Below, one piece after another: positions 34,631-42,976 of a stretch of DNA of 64,000 nucleotides (the stretch's first letter is position 1; every line of letters begins with the position of its first letter). This stretch comes from Leifsonia poae (GTDB lineage Bacteria > Actinomycetota > Actinomycetes > Actinomycetales > Microbacteriaceae), in the NCBI RefSeq assembly GCF_027921845.1, contig NZ_BSEN01000006.1, positions 363,154 through 427,153 of the forward strand, written 5' to 3'. The position numbers were made by a program, and so were the translations under genes. The notes beneath the pieces are model-generated. The model made no database searches, was not told the DNA's origin, and saw only the letters and a list, made by a program, of their open reading frames with translations.

Positions 34631-34720
34631 GGAGACGTCGCATAGTTCGGCCTAGTGCACCACCCTGCTAAGGTGGAGTGCCCGTCAAGGGCACCGTGGG
34701 TTCAAATCCCACCGTCTCCG
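34631..34720 (+). tRNA. tRNA-Ser (anticodon GCT)
   Basis: Acceptor arms GGAGACG and CGTCTCC pair fully. The anticodon stem CCACC/GGTGG holds the loop CTGCTAA with anticodon GCT. A long variable arm (GTGCCCGTCAAGGGCAC) and GGTTCAAAT T-loop confirm a class II serine tRNA. The discriminator is G; no CCA is encoded. Confidence 0.95.
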
Positions 34721-34728
34721 CACTTCAT

Positions 34729-34754
34729 GAAACCCCCTCCGGCGAGGGGGTTTC
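34729..34754 (+). terminator. terminator hairpin after tRNA-Ser
   Basis: GAAACCCCCTC pairs perfectly with GAGGGGGTTTC (11 bp) around a 4-nt CGGC loop, 9 bp after the tRNA. The T-rich arm TTTCGTCGTT follows. Confidence 0.85.
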
Positions 34755-34932
34755 GTCGTTCCTGGGAAACGAACAGAGCGCGCCTAGCCCTCTGCGATAT
34801 CGAATCGCAATCTTCGTGACAGCTGATTACGCATCACTACCGACTGTGACTGTGAGGGGTGCTGTCGCGAGAAACAGCCTCTAGCTTCGGCGTTGCATCG
34901 AACCCCCACCACGCAGCCCGAAGGAAACGATC

Positions 34933-36093
34933 ATGAAGAGACTTATCCGCAGCACGGCCGCAGCTTCTGTCGCGACTCTCGCGATCGTCGGCCTCGCCGC
35001 TTGCGCCAGCGGCGCCGGCGCATCGTCTGACAACTCGTCCGGTACGAGCCCGGTCTACTTCGGCGTCTCCGCCGCGACGACGGGACAGTACGCGCAGTAC
35101 GGCGAGCAGTTCAAAGAGGCCTTCGACCTGGCAGTCGAGGAGGTCAACGCCGACGGCGGCATCGACGGCCACCCGGTCGCGCTCAAGTACGAGGACTCGC
35201 AGTCCGACCCGAAGCAGTCCGTGGCCGTGGCGCAGAAGTTCGTCGGCGACGACAGCATCAGCCTCGTTTTCGGCGACTACTCCTCGGCCGCATCCATCCC
35301 CGCGTCGCCGATCTACACCGCGGGCAAGCTGCTGCAGTACGGCTTCAACAACTCCAACCCCGACTTCACGGCAAAGGGCACGCAGTACCAGTGGTCGACA
35401 TCCATCACGACGAGCGCCACCTACACGTGGACGGCCGACTACATCAAGAAGCAGGGGATCGACTCGGTCGGTGTCAGCTACCTGAACACTGCCGACTGGG
35501 GCATCCCCGCATACAACGCGTTCAAGGCTGAGGCGAAGAAGGTCGGTCTGAAGATCACCGACGCCGAAGGCGTGCTCGACACCTCCGACGACTACCGCCC
35601 GTCGCTGACGAAGGCCGTGGCCGACAAGCCTGAGGCGTTCGTGCACATCGGCTACGGCCCGGACGCGGCGAAGATCGTGACGCAGCTGCGCGCGATCGGC
35701 TACGACGGGGCGTTCTACGGCGGCCAGGACGAGGAGTCGTTCGACGGAACCAAGGACGCCGAGGGTGCCATCAACGGCGCGGAGTTCCTCGCCTCCAACC
35801 CGGCGAAGGAGGTCCAGGACTTCGTGAAGGCGTTCAAGAAGAAGTACCCGCAGGAAACCGAGGTCACCGGCTTCGAGGCGGGCGCCTACGACGCCCTCCA
35901 CGTGGCTGTCGAGGCGGCGAAGATCGGTGGCACCAGCCGGGAGGGCATCCTCGCGGGCTTCAAGAAGGTCAAGGATGTCCCGAGCGTCGTCTACGGGAAG
36001 ATCACTTTCGACCAGTCGACCCGTCGCGTCGCGTCGCCGCAGCTGACCCCGAGCATCCTGAAGGACGGAAGTTGGGTCGCGTACAACGGTTGA
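34933..36093 (+). CDS. ABC transporter substrate-binding lipoprotein, branched-chain amino acid (LivJ/LivK) type
   Basis: 386 residues. Signal peptide with lipobox VGLAAC (Cys near residue 19), then a type I periplasmic-binding fold: VYFGVSAATTGQYAQYGEQF, EVNADGGIDGHPVALKYED (cores GQYAQYGEQF and NADGGIDGHPVAL), IGYGPDAAKIVTQLRAIGYDG and FDQSTRRV near the end. The family binds branched-chain amino acids, amides, urea or aromatic acids. AAGGAAACG precedes ATG 34933. First gene of a seven-gene operon with a flavin monooxygenase, which points to a substrate that is then oxidised. Confidence 0.87.
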   Translation: MKRLIRSTAAASVATLAIVGLAACASGAGASSDNSSGTSPVYFGVSAATTGQYAQYGEQFKEAFDLAVEEVNADGGIDGHPVALKYEDSQSDPKQSVAVAQKFVGDDSISLVFGDYSSAASIPASPIYTAGKLLQYGFNNSNPDFTAKGTQYQWSTSITTSATYTWTADYIKKQGIDSVGVSYLNTADWGIPAYNAFKAEAKKVGLKITDAEGVLDTSDDYRPSLTKAVADKPEAFVHIGYGPDAAKIVTQLRAIGYDGAFYGGQDEESFDGTKDAEGAINGAEFLASNPAKEVQDFVKAFKKKYPQETEVTGFEAGAYDALHVAVEAAKIGGTSREGILAGFKKVKDVPSVVYGKITFDQSTRRVASPQLTPSILKDGSWVAYNG

Positions 36094-36117
36094 CCCGTTG
36101 ACGCCACCGAACACACC

Positions 36118-37920
36118 ATGCTCGACACTCTGATCGCCGGCCTGCTCCGAGGGAACGTCTACGCCCTCGGAGCGGTCGGCATCTCACTCGTCTTCGGCGT
36201 CATGAACGTCGTCAACTTCGCCCAGTTCTCGTTCTTCGGGCTCGGCGCAATGCTGTCCTGGTTCTTCATCGTGAAGCTCGGGCTCCCCTTCTGGCTCGCA
36301 CTGATCGCCGTGCTCGTCGTCTGCGGCGCGATCGGCCTGCTCATCAATGTGACCGTCGTGCGCCCGCTCGCGAAGTACCTGCCGTTGGCGGCCATGCTCT
36401 CCACGTACGCCATCTCACTGATCCTGGACAACGCCTCCCAGATGGCGTTCAGTGCGCAGTTCCGCGTCTTCCCCGACGTACTGCCGACATCCAACCTGCA
36501 GATCGGCAACATGCGGTTCGGTACCTCCGACGTCGTCATGCTGGGGACCACCGCGGTCATCATGGGCGTGATGACCCTGTTCCTCAAGTACGGGAAGGTC
36601 GGCCGCGCCATCCGGGCCACCGCGCAGGACCAGGAGGCGGCCTTGCAGATGGGAATCCCCGTCGGCCAGGTGCAGCACGTGTCGTTCGTGATCGCGTCAG
36701 CGCTCGGCGGTCTCGCCGGCGTCTTCATCGCCCTCTACGTCGGAATCGCGAACCCGAACTCGGGGCTCGACGTCGGGCTCACCGCCTTCGTCGCGGCCAC
36801 CCTCGGTGGGCTCGGGTCGCTCGTCGGGGCGGTGATCGGCGGCTTCGTGCTTGGCGTCCTGGAGGCGTTCGGCATCCACTTCTTCGGCGACACCGCGCGC
36901 CAGATCATCGTGTTCGTCATCCTGATCGTGGTGCTCATCGTGCGCCCGGGCGGTCTGCTCGGCAAGGTGCCGCTGGTCTCGAGCGAGCCGTTGACGGGCA
37001 CCTTCCTCGGCAAGGGGCGGCCGATCCGCATCCCGCGGTGGGTGTGGCTCGTGGCGTTCCTCGTCGGCGGCGTCGTCATCCCGCTGGTCGCGAACGACTA
37101 CGTGCTGACCACCGGCACCCAGGTCCTGGTCTATGCGATTATCGCCGCCGGCTTCACCGTGACGGCCGGGCAGGCGGGCGTGCTCGCGCTCGGGCAGGCG
37201 GGCCCGATCGCCATCGGCGCGTACACCTCGGCGCTGCTCTCGCTGTATTTGCACTTCCCGTTCTGGGTGGCGCTGCCCGTCGCCGGAATCGTCGCCGCCG
37301 TCGTCGCATCGATCCTCGCCTCGCCGATCTGGGGGGTGAAGGGCCACTACATCTCGATCGCGACACTCGGCCTCGGTATCGCCATCGTCGCGGTGATCCA
37401 GCTGGTGCTGCCGCAGGGCCTCTACAACATCCCCGTCCCCGAGTGGTTCGGGACGCCGCTGAACACCCCGCAGGCGTACTATCTGATCGACTTCGGCGTG
37501 CTCGTGCTGACCCTGCTGGTGATGTGGCGGATCCGCGGGTCCCACCTCGGCAAGGTGATCTCGTCCGTCGGCTCGGACGAGGTCGCAGCCCTCGCCTCCG
37601 GAGTCCGCGGCCGCAACTACAAGGCGCTCTCGTTCGCCGTCTCTGGCTTCTTCGCCGGCGTGGGCGGCTCCCTGCTCGCACACCAGTACACCTACATCGA
37701 CCCGACGATCTTCACCATGCTGATGTCGCTCCTCGTGGTGACGATCGTGATCCTGGGCGGGATCAACTTGCCGTACGGGGCGGTGATCGGCGCGATCGTG
37801 CTGATCGGGGCGATGGAGCTGCTGCGGTTCACACCCGAGCTGCGCATCATCGTCTACGGGCTGGTCCTCATCCTCGCGGTGCGGTTCCGGCCGGGAGGGA
37901 TCCTGGTGAAGAACGCATGA
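36118..37920 (+). CDS. fused ABC permease LivH-LivM, branched-chain amino acid type
   Basis: 600 residues, about twice a usual permease. The first half is LivH-like (NVYALGAVGISLVFGVMNVVNFAQ, with core GVMNVVNFAQ, and GRAIRATAQDQEAALQMGI as the ATPase-coupling loop). The second half, from about residue 300, is LivM-like (ALGQAGPIAIGAYTSALL; YKALSFAVSGFFAGVGGSLLA). A gene fusion gives a single chain in place of the LivHM heterodimer. ATGA overlap with the next ATPase gene. Substrate unknown. Confidence 0.85.
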   Translation: MLDTLIAGLLRGNVYALGAVGISLVFGVMNVVNFAQFSFFGLGAMLSWFFIVKLGLPFWLALIAVLVVCGAIGLLINVTVVRPLAKYLPLAAMLSTYAISLILDNASQMAFSAQFRVFPDVLPTSNLQIGNMRFGTSDVVMLGTTAVIMGVMTLFLKYGKVGRAIRATAQDQEAALQMGIPVGQVQHVSFVIASALGGLAGVFIALYVGIANPNSGLDVGLTAFVAATLGGLGSLVGAVIGGFVLGVLEAFGIHFFGDTARQIIVFVILIVVLIVRPGGLLGKVPLVSSEPLTGTFLGKGRPIRIPRWVWLVAFLVGGVVIPLVANDYVLTTGTQVLVYAIIAAGFTVTAGQAGVLALGQAGPIAIGAYTSALLSLYLHFPFWVALPVAGIVAAVVASILASPIWGVKGHYISIATLGLGIAIVAVIQLVLPQGLYNIPVPEWFGTPLNTPQAYYLIDFGVLVLTLLVMWRIRGSHLGKVISSVGSDEVAALASGVRGRNYKALSFAVSGFFAGVGGSLLAHQYTYIDPTIFTMLMSLLVVTIVILGGINLPYGAVIGAIVLIGAMELLRFTPELRIIVYGLVLILAVRFRPGGILVKNA

Positions 37921-38774
37921 GCGAACCACTACTGGACGTGCGCGACCTCGAACGGCACTTCGACGGCGTCAAGGCCGTCGACGGCATCTCCTTCTCCGTT
38001 GCACACGGAGAGGTCGTCTCCATCATCGGACCCAACGGCTCCGGCAAGACAACGACGCTCAACCTCGTGACCGGCACCTTCCGGCCGAACAGCGGGACGA
38101 TCGCTCTGGAGGGCGAGCGGATCGAGCGCGCGGACAGCGCGCGGATCGCCGAGCACGGCATCGCCCGCACCTTCCAGAACGGACGCGTCTTCGCGACGCT
38201 GTCCGTGGCGGACAACATTGAGGTCGGACTCCACTCGACACTGACGGCGAACCGCCCGTTCCGCCGCTTGTCGAATGTGTTCCTGCTGCGCTGGATCCCC
38301 TTGCTCGCCGAGCTGTACATCGCGATCGTCGGCACGCCCGCCTCCCGCCGGGAGCAGGCAGAGATCGCGGCGGTCGTCGAGTCCGAGATCGACCGGTTCG
38401 AGGCGCGGCTCGGGCCACGGCGCGACGACCCGGCGTACTCGCTCAGCTACGCCAACCGGCGGCGCACCGAGATCGCCCGCGCCCTGGCTCTCGCACCCAA
38501 GCTGCTCGTGCTCGACGAGCCGACGGCCGGGATGAACCAGTCGGAGACAGCGGAGGTGCTCGAGCAGTTGCTGGAGCTCAAGGCGGCCGGCCAGACCATC
38601 CTGCTGGTGGAGCACAAGCTCGACCTCGTCATGGCCGTCTCCGACCGCGTGATCGTGATGGACGGCGGCCGCATCATCGCCGAGGGGCGCCCTGACGAGG
38701 TCCGGACGAACGCCGCCGTCGTCGAGGCGTACCTCGGCCGCCGCCGCGGACTGGGAGGGGTGGACCTCAAATGA
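37917..38774 (+). CDS. ABC transporter ATP-binding protein, LivG type
   Basis: 285 residues. Walker A GPNGSGKTT (near residue 42), a LivG-type signature LSYANRRRTEIARAL instead of LSGGQ, Walker B LLVLDEPTAGMN and the H-loop VEHKLDLVM. It drives import through the fused permease. The start ATG 37917 is inside the preceding stop (ATGA), and the end overlaps the next gene the same way, so translation is coupled through the whole set. Confidence 0.9.
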   Translation: MSEPLLDVRDLERHFDGVKAVDGISFSVAHGEVVSIIGPNGSGKTTTLNLVTGTFRPNSGTIALEGERIERADSARIAEHGIARTFQNGRVFATLSVADNIEVGLHSTLTANRPFRRLSNVFLLRWIPLLAELYIAIVGTPASRREQAEIAAVVESEIDRFEARLGPRRDDPAYSLSYANRRRTEIARALALAPKLLVLDEPTAGMNQSETAEVLEQLLELKAAGQTILLVEHKLDLVMAVSDRVIVMDGGRIIAEGRPDEVRTNAAVVEAYLGRRRGLGGVDLK

Positions 38775-39496
38775 CCGAGCTGCTCGCGCTGGACGACGTG
38801 AACGTGTACTACGGCCCCTTCCACGCGCTGCGGGGCAACTCGCTGACTGTGGGGGAGGGGGAGATCGTCTCGCTCCTCGGCGGCAATGCCAGCGGCAAGT
38901 CGACGACGATGAAGACCATCCTCGGCCTGGTCCGGCCGAAGACCGGTACCGTCCGGTTCGCCGGCGAGGATGTCACCCATGCGCCCACGCGCCGCCGGGT
39001 CGCTGCCGGCATCGCCTCGGTACCGGAGGCCCGGCGCGTCTTCCCCGAGATGACCGTCGACGAGAACCTGATCGCCGGCGCGTACACGCGGCGCGACAAG
39101 GCAGGCGTCGCCGAGGACCTCGACCGGATGCGCACCCACTTCCCCCGTCTCGCCGAGCGTCGCCGCCAGCATGCCGGGACGCTGTCGGGCGGGGAGCAGC
39201 AGATGCTCGCGTTCGCCCGCGCGCTGATGAGCCGACCGCGCCTGGTGTGCATGGACGAGCCGACGATGGGGCTGTCGCCGAAGCTCGTCGACCAGGTGCT
39301 GGACGAGATCGTCCGTATCAATCAGGAGTTGGGCGTAGCCGTGCTGTTCGTCGAGCAGCAGGCGGAGCTGGCGCTCTCCATCGCCTCCCGCGGCTACGTG
39401 CTCGCGACGGGAGCGATCGTGCTCGAGGGCACCGCGCAGGAGTTGCTCGACGACCCTCAGATCCAAGAGGCGTATCTCGGAAAGGCGGGACAGTGA
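38771..39496 (+). CDS. ABC transporter ATP-binding protein, LivF type
   Basis: 241 residues. Walker A GGNASGKST, signature LSGGEQQML, Walker B LVCMDEPTMGLS and EQQAELAL as switch region. This is the second ATPase of the importer. It overlaps both neighbours by 4 bp (ATGA before, GTGA after), so the monooxygenase gene is fused into the transport operon at the translation level. Confidence 0.9.
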   Translation: MTELLALDDVNVYYGPFHALRGNSLTVGEGEIVSLLGGNASGKSTTMKTILGLVRPKTGTVRFAGEDVTHAPTRRRVAAGIASVPEARRVFPEMTVDENLIAGAYTRRDKAGVAEDLDRMRTHFPRLAERRRQHAGTLSGGEQQMLAFARALMSRPRLVCMDEPTMGLSPKLVDQVLDEIVRINQELGVAVLFVEQQAELALSIASRGYVLATGAIVLEGTAQELLDDPQIQEAYLGKAGQ

Positions 39497-40533
39497 CCGA
39501 CACAGTGCAGCGACCCCAGCGGCTCGGGTTCTTCACCCGGCTCCTCGACGACGGGAGCGCCCTCGATCGCTACCGCAACGCGCTCGACCAGTTCGTTCGC
39601 GCCGAGGAGGTCGGGCTCGACAGCGTCTGGGTCGCCCAGCACCACTTCCACGAGGACGAGGGCGGTCTTCCATCACCGTTCGTGCTGCTCGCGCAGGCGG
39701 CGGCGCGCACCTCCCGCATCCACCTCGGCACCGGCATCGTGACGCTGCCCCTGGAGGAGCCGCTGCGCGTCGCGGAGGACGCAGCCGTGCTGCAGCTGCT
39801 CTCGAACGGCCGGGTCGAGCTCGGGATCGGGTCGGGAGGAACCCCGTCGTCGTTCCCGCCGTTCGGACACGAGTCGGGCGACCGCGCGGCGATCTACGAC
39901 CGTCATCGCGAGACGCTGGTGGCCGCCCTGCGTGGTGACGAGCTGACGTCGGATGGCGGCACGCTGTACCCCGCCGCACCCGATCTGCTCGGGGCGGTGT
40001 GGGAAGCGACCTTCTCCGCGGCGGGGGCCGAACGCATCGGACGCCGGGGCAACGGCCTGATGCTCTCCCGCACCCAGCCGCGGAAGAACTGGACCGACCC
40101 GACCTCGCCCGAGTTGCAGGAGGCCGTCGTCGACGCCTACCTGGCGGCGCTCCCCGACGGCGTCGAGCCGCGCATCCTGGCGTCTCGCTCGGCGCTCGTC
40201 GTCGATACCGAGGCGGAGGCGGACCGGTGGATTCGACGCGGCATCGACCGCGGGCGCAGCTTCATCGACGCTCAGCGGCTGGAGGTTCCGCGCGGGGTCT
40301 CCGACGCCGAGCTGCTGGCCTGGCTCGACATCCACATCGGGACGCCGGAGCAGGTGTTGGCGACGCTTCGGACAGACGGCATCCTGGCGCGGGCGACCGA
40401 CGTCGCCTTCCAGCAGCACCCCATCGACCCGCCGCACGACGCGGTGCTGCGCTCCATCGAGCTCATCGCCGCCGAGGTCGGTCCCGAGCTCCTCGACTGG
40501 ACGCCGGCCGTGACCGCGGCCGCGCACCACTGA
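39493..40533 (+). CDS. luciferase-like flavin-dependent monooxygenase (LLM, KPN_01858-like)
   Basis: 346 residues, starting at GTG 39493 which overlaps the ATPase stop. Bacterial-luciferase-like (beta/alpha)8 features: RLGFFTRLLDD, WVAQHHFHEDE, HLGTGIVTLPLEEPLRVAEDAAVLQLLSNGR (core GIVTLPLEEPLRVAEDAA) and RVELGIGSGG. These FMNH2-dependent enzymes insert one oxygen, often cleaving C-S, C-N or C-C bonds. The family pairs with two CMD/AhpD-type proteins and an importer. Substrate unknown. Confidence 0.85.
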   Translation: MTDTVQRPQRLGFFTRLLDDGSALDRYRNALDQFVRAEEVGLDSVWVAQHHFHEDEGGLPSPFVLLAQAAARTSRIHLGTGIVTLPLEEPLRVAEDAAVLQLLSNGRVELGIGSGGTPSSFPPFGHESGDRAAIYDRHRETLVAALRGDELTSDGGTLYPAAPDLLGAVWEATFSAAGAERIGRRGNGLMLSRTQPRKNWTDPTSPELQEAVVDAYLAALPDGVEPRILASRSALVVDTEAEADRWIRRGIDRGRSFIDAQRLEVPRGVSDAELLAWLDIHIGTPEQVLATLRTDGILARATDVAFQQHPIDPPHDAVLRSIELIAAEVGPELLDWTPAVTAAAHH

Positions 40534-40577
40534 CAGTCGAAACCACTGACACCCGAGAATCACCGAAAGGACCGCCC

Positions 40578-41165
40578 ATGCCCACCGACGTCATCGATCA
40601 GCTCGTCGGCATCGCCCCTGGCGACGCCCTCGACGCCCTCCGCGACCAGCGGCCGAACGCGCGCGCCAACGCGCAGGCCAGCTACGACGCCCTCTTCCAC
40701 TCCGACGAGCGCGAGGACGTCAGTCAGCGCGAGCGGCTCGCCGTCGCCTACTGGACGGTCGCCCTCTCGCAGTCGCCGACCGCCTCCCACTACCGCGACC
40801 TGCTCGCGGCGGAGGACGCCGGCCTCCTCGCCGTCCTCGAGGCCGCGCTGCCCGGGGCGCTCACCGAGGGGCCGTACGGCGACTACCCCACCGGACCCCT
40901 GACCGTCGAGAACGTCGCCGGTCTCGTGTGGGCGCCCGACGCGGCACTGACCGGGGCGGCGGGTGAGCGCCTCGTCGCCGCACTCGCCCACACGCACCTG
41001 CTCGTCTACCGGCCGCGGGATTCGTCGGCCGACGCCCTGCAGGTGCTGCTCGACGCCGGCTGGTCCACGACCGGCATCGTCACTCTGTCCCAGCTGGTCG
41101 CGTTCCTCAGTTTCCAGCTCCGCGTGGTCGCGGGGCTCACCGTCCTGAAAGGAGAGCTCGCATGA
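40578..41165 (+). CDS. CMD-domain protein, Avi_7170-like
   Basis: 195 residues. A CMD/AhpD-type helical fold (QRERLAVAYWTVALSQSPTA; LLVYRPRDSSADALQVLLDAG; TLSQLVAFLSFQLRVVAGL). It lacks the CxxC of peroxidase members, so it is either non-catalytic or uses another mechanism. Found next to the LLM monooxygenase and Avi_7169-type gene in many genomes. GAAAGG lies about 10 bp before ATG 40578, and its stop overlaps the next start (ATGA). Confidence 0.8.
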   Translation: MPTDVIDQLVGIAPGDALDALRDQRPNARANAQASYDALFHSDEREDVSQRERLAVAYWTVALSQSPTASHYRDLLAAEDAGLLAVLEAALPGALTEGPYGDYPTGPLTVENVAGLVWAPDAALTGAAGERLVAALAHTHLLVYRPRDSSADALQVLLDAGWSTTGIVTLSQLVAFLSFQLRVVAGLTVLKGELA

Positions 41166-41770
41166 GCGGCACCGTCATCCGGCACGAAATCGAGGCGCCC
41201 AACGCCTTCACCCAGGCCGAGCTCGGCTGGGAGGCGTGGCTGGAGCCGCTGCCCCTCGACGAGCTGACCGAGCGCCACTACGAGGGACTCGTCGACAAGG
41301 GGCGGGCGAACAGCCCGTACTTCCGTCTGCTCGTGCGCGACCCCGACATCCTGGGCGCTCGCACCCGCACCGACAACGACATCTTCTACAACGAGAAGGG
41401 CGGCCTGACCCGCGCGCTGCGCGAGCTCTCGGCCGCCAGTGCCTCCCGCACCAACGGCTGCATCTTCTGCGCGTCGGTCCACTCCCGGTTCGCCACGCAC
41501 AAGTCCAAGCGGCCGGACGACGTGCAGCGCCTGCTCGACGAGGGACCCCTCGGGCAGCAGGACGATCCGCAGTGGCGCGCCGTCATCGACGCGTCGGTCG
41601 CCCTCACCGTGATCCCCAACGCGTTCGACGCGGACAACGTGCGGCAGCTTCGGGAGGCAGGTCTCGACGATCTGGCGATCATCGATGCGATCAACGGGGC
41701 GGCGTTCTTCAACTGGGCGAACCGGCTCATGCTGTCGCTCGGGGAACCGACTCCCGCCACGGCCGGCTGA
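41162..41770 (+). CDS. alkylhydroperoxidase (AhpD-like) domain protein, Avi_7169-like
   Basis: 202 residues. CIFCASVHSRF is the AhpD/CMD active-site signature (CxxC plus His four residues after the second Cys). The C-terminal part resembles helical CMD repeats (LDDLAIIDAINGAAFFNWANR). It may remove a peroxide or reduce a product of the monooxygenase reaction. Last gene of the seven-gene operon (34933-41770). Confidence 0.83.
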   Translation: MSGTVIRHEIEAPNAFTQAELGWEAWLEPLPLDELTERHYEGLVDKGRANSPYFRLLVRDPDILGARTRTDNDIFYNEKGGLTRALRELSAASASRTNGCIFCASVHSRFATHKSKRPDDVQRLLDEGPLGQQDDPQWRAVIDASVALTVIPNAFDADNVRQLREAGLDDLAIIDAINGAAFFNWANRLMLSLGEPTPATAG

Positions 41771-41819
41771 GTGTCGGAACGAATGGTCAACTCGGCTCAA
41801 TCGGCTGCCGCGCTCCAGG

Positions 41820-42842
41820 TCAGGAGGTCTCGCCCGCCACCACACGCACTAGGTGACTCGCATCGAGGACGGCATCACCCGGGGCATCCTCGTCGCCCCG
41901 ACTGTGATTGCGCACCAGCTCGCGGCTGAGGGAGTCCATCAACGCGGGCTGATCGACCGCCACGGTCGTCAAGCGGGGGGAAATAAGTTGCCCGATGTCG
42001 GTTCGGTCAACTCCGATCAGCGAGATCCGGTTCGGCACGTCGAGACGAAGTCGGCGCGCTGCGGCGATGACGGCGATTGCGACGTCGTCGTTGTAGCAGC
42101 AGATGCCGAGTGGTGGGCCATCGGACAGCTGCAACAGCGGCAGGAGGGCTTCGACCGCTCCGCTCTCAGACAGCGGTACCCGTATGGTGATCGGCTCGAC
42201 CAAGCCATGCGCGGCTGTCGAGCGGCGAATGCCTTCCAAGCGCGGTGGGCCGAACGGGTCGAGGCGGCCATCGTCGAGTGACGCGTATACGATTTGTCGC
42301 TCACCGCCTCGGAGAAGCTCGTCGACCTGGAGACGACCGATCAGGATGTCGACAGGGTCGACGTCACCCGTCGGTGTGTCGAGGCGTCGTCGCGGCACCA
42401 CGCGAGTGCCGGCCGCCTCGATCCGTTCCCGTTGCGCATTGGTGAACACGCCCATGTCCACGACGGCAGCCGGGCGCAGGTCGAGAACCGAGATCAGCGT
42501 GGACTCGTCGTCTGGGCGGCCGAAGCGGACTACAACGCTCATGCCAGACGCCGCAGTTGCGTTGGTGATGCGATCGACCGAGTCCTGAAGATGTGGGCCG
42601 AACGTGGCGTTGGGCACCACGACGACCACGATGTCGCTGAGCCCTGTGACGAGCGCTCGGCCGGCTCGTGATGGCCGGTAGTTCAGAGCTTCGGCTGCCG
42701 AGCGGACGCGTTCGCGGGTCGCGAGCGGAAAGCGTTCGTCGTCTCCGTTGAGGATCTGGCTCACCGTGGAGCGCGAGACGCCCGCTTCCCGCGCCACGTC
42801 GGCGCTTGTCGGACGCCTCGTCGTCTGCAGCCCTACGGTCAT
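41820..42842 (-). CDS. LacI-family regulator of the GPH/GH2 cluster
   Basis: 340 residues. HTH SADVAREAGVSRSTVSQIL (residues 12-30) and hinge NYRPSRAGRAL, followed by a type I sugar-binding domain (VVVVVPNATFGPHLQDSV; GICCYNDDVAIAVIAAA; LIGVDRTDIG). Divergent from a symporter-oxidoreductase-glycosidase operon with CACGTG-centred palindromes in between, so it probably represses that operon and itself until a sugar ligand appears. Confidence 0.9.
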   Translation of the reverse strand: MTVGLQTTRRPTSADVAREAGVSRSTVSQILNGDDERFPLATRERVRSAAEALNYRPSRAGRALVTGLSDIVVVVVPNATFGPHLQDSVDRITNATAASGMSVVVRFGRPDDESTLISVLDLRPAAVVDMGVFTNAQRERIEAAGTRVVPRRRLDTPTGDVDPVDILIGRLQVDELLRGGERQIVYASLDDGRLDPFGPPRLEGIRRSTAAHGLVEPITIRVPLSESGAVEALLPLLQLSDGPPLGICCYNDDVAIAVIAAARRLRLDVPNRISLIGVDRTDIGQLISPRLTTVAVDQPALMDSLSRELVRNHSRGDEDAPGDAVLDASHLVRVVAGETS

Positions 42843-42865
42843 TGAGCCAGTCTGTCACATACGTG

Positions 42866-42895
42866 TTGACACGTGACACTTGACGTGTCTATCTT
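42866..42895 (+). promoter_or_regulatory. promoter of the GPH symporter operon
   Basis: TTGACA (42866-42871), 18-bp spacer, TATCTT (42890-42895). The first LacI-type palindrome overlaps the -35, the second lies downstream of the -10. Confidence 0.55.
42867..42878 (+). promoter_or_regulatory. LacI-type operator 1 (CACGTG-centred)
   Basis: TGACACGTGACA, a near-palindrome with central CG, overlapping the -35 box. A similar site is at 42911-42922. Confidence 0.6.
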
Positions 42896-42910
42896 AGTGT
42901 CGCGTGTCAG

Positions 42911-42922
42911 TAACACGTGTCA
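42911..42922 (+). promoter_or_regulatory. LacI-type operator 2 (CACGTG-centred)
   Basis: TAACACGTGTCA, whose half sites match operator 1 (TGACAC/TAACAC). Its centre is 44 bp, about four helical turns, from the first, so repressor bound at both could lie on one DNA face. Confidence 0.6.
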
Positions 42923-42976
42923 CCTAATCTCGCATCACTAGATCGCCGCACCTGTAATCGACGAAGGAGTCAACCG

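Noticed and set aside
34854-34882. Hairpin-like GAGG...GCTGT/ACAGC...CTC before the ABC importer as a riboswitch
   Set aside because: The stem is only 5 bp plus a bulge and no known riboswitch core is present; at most it is a weak operator.
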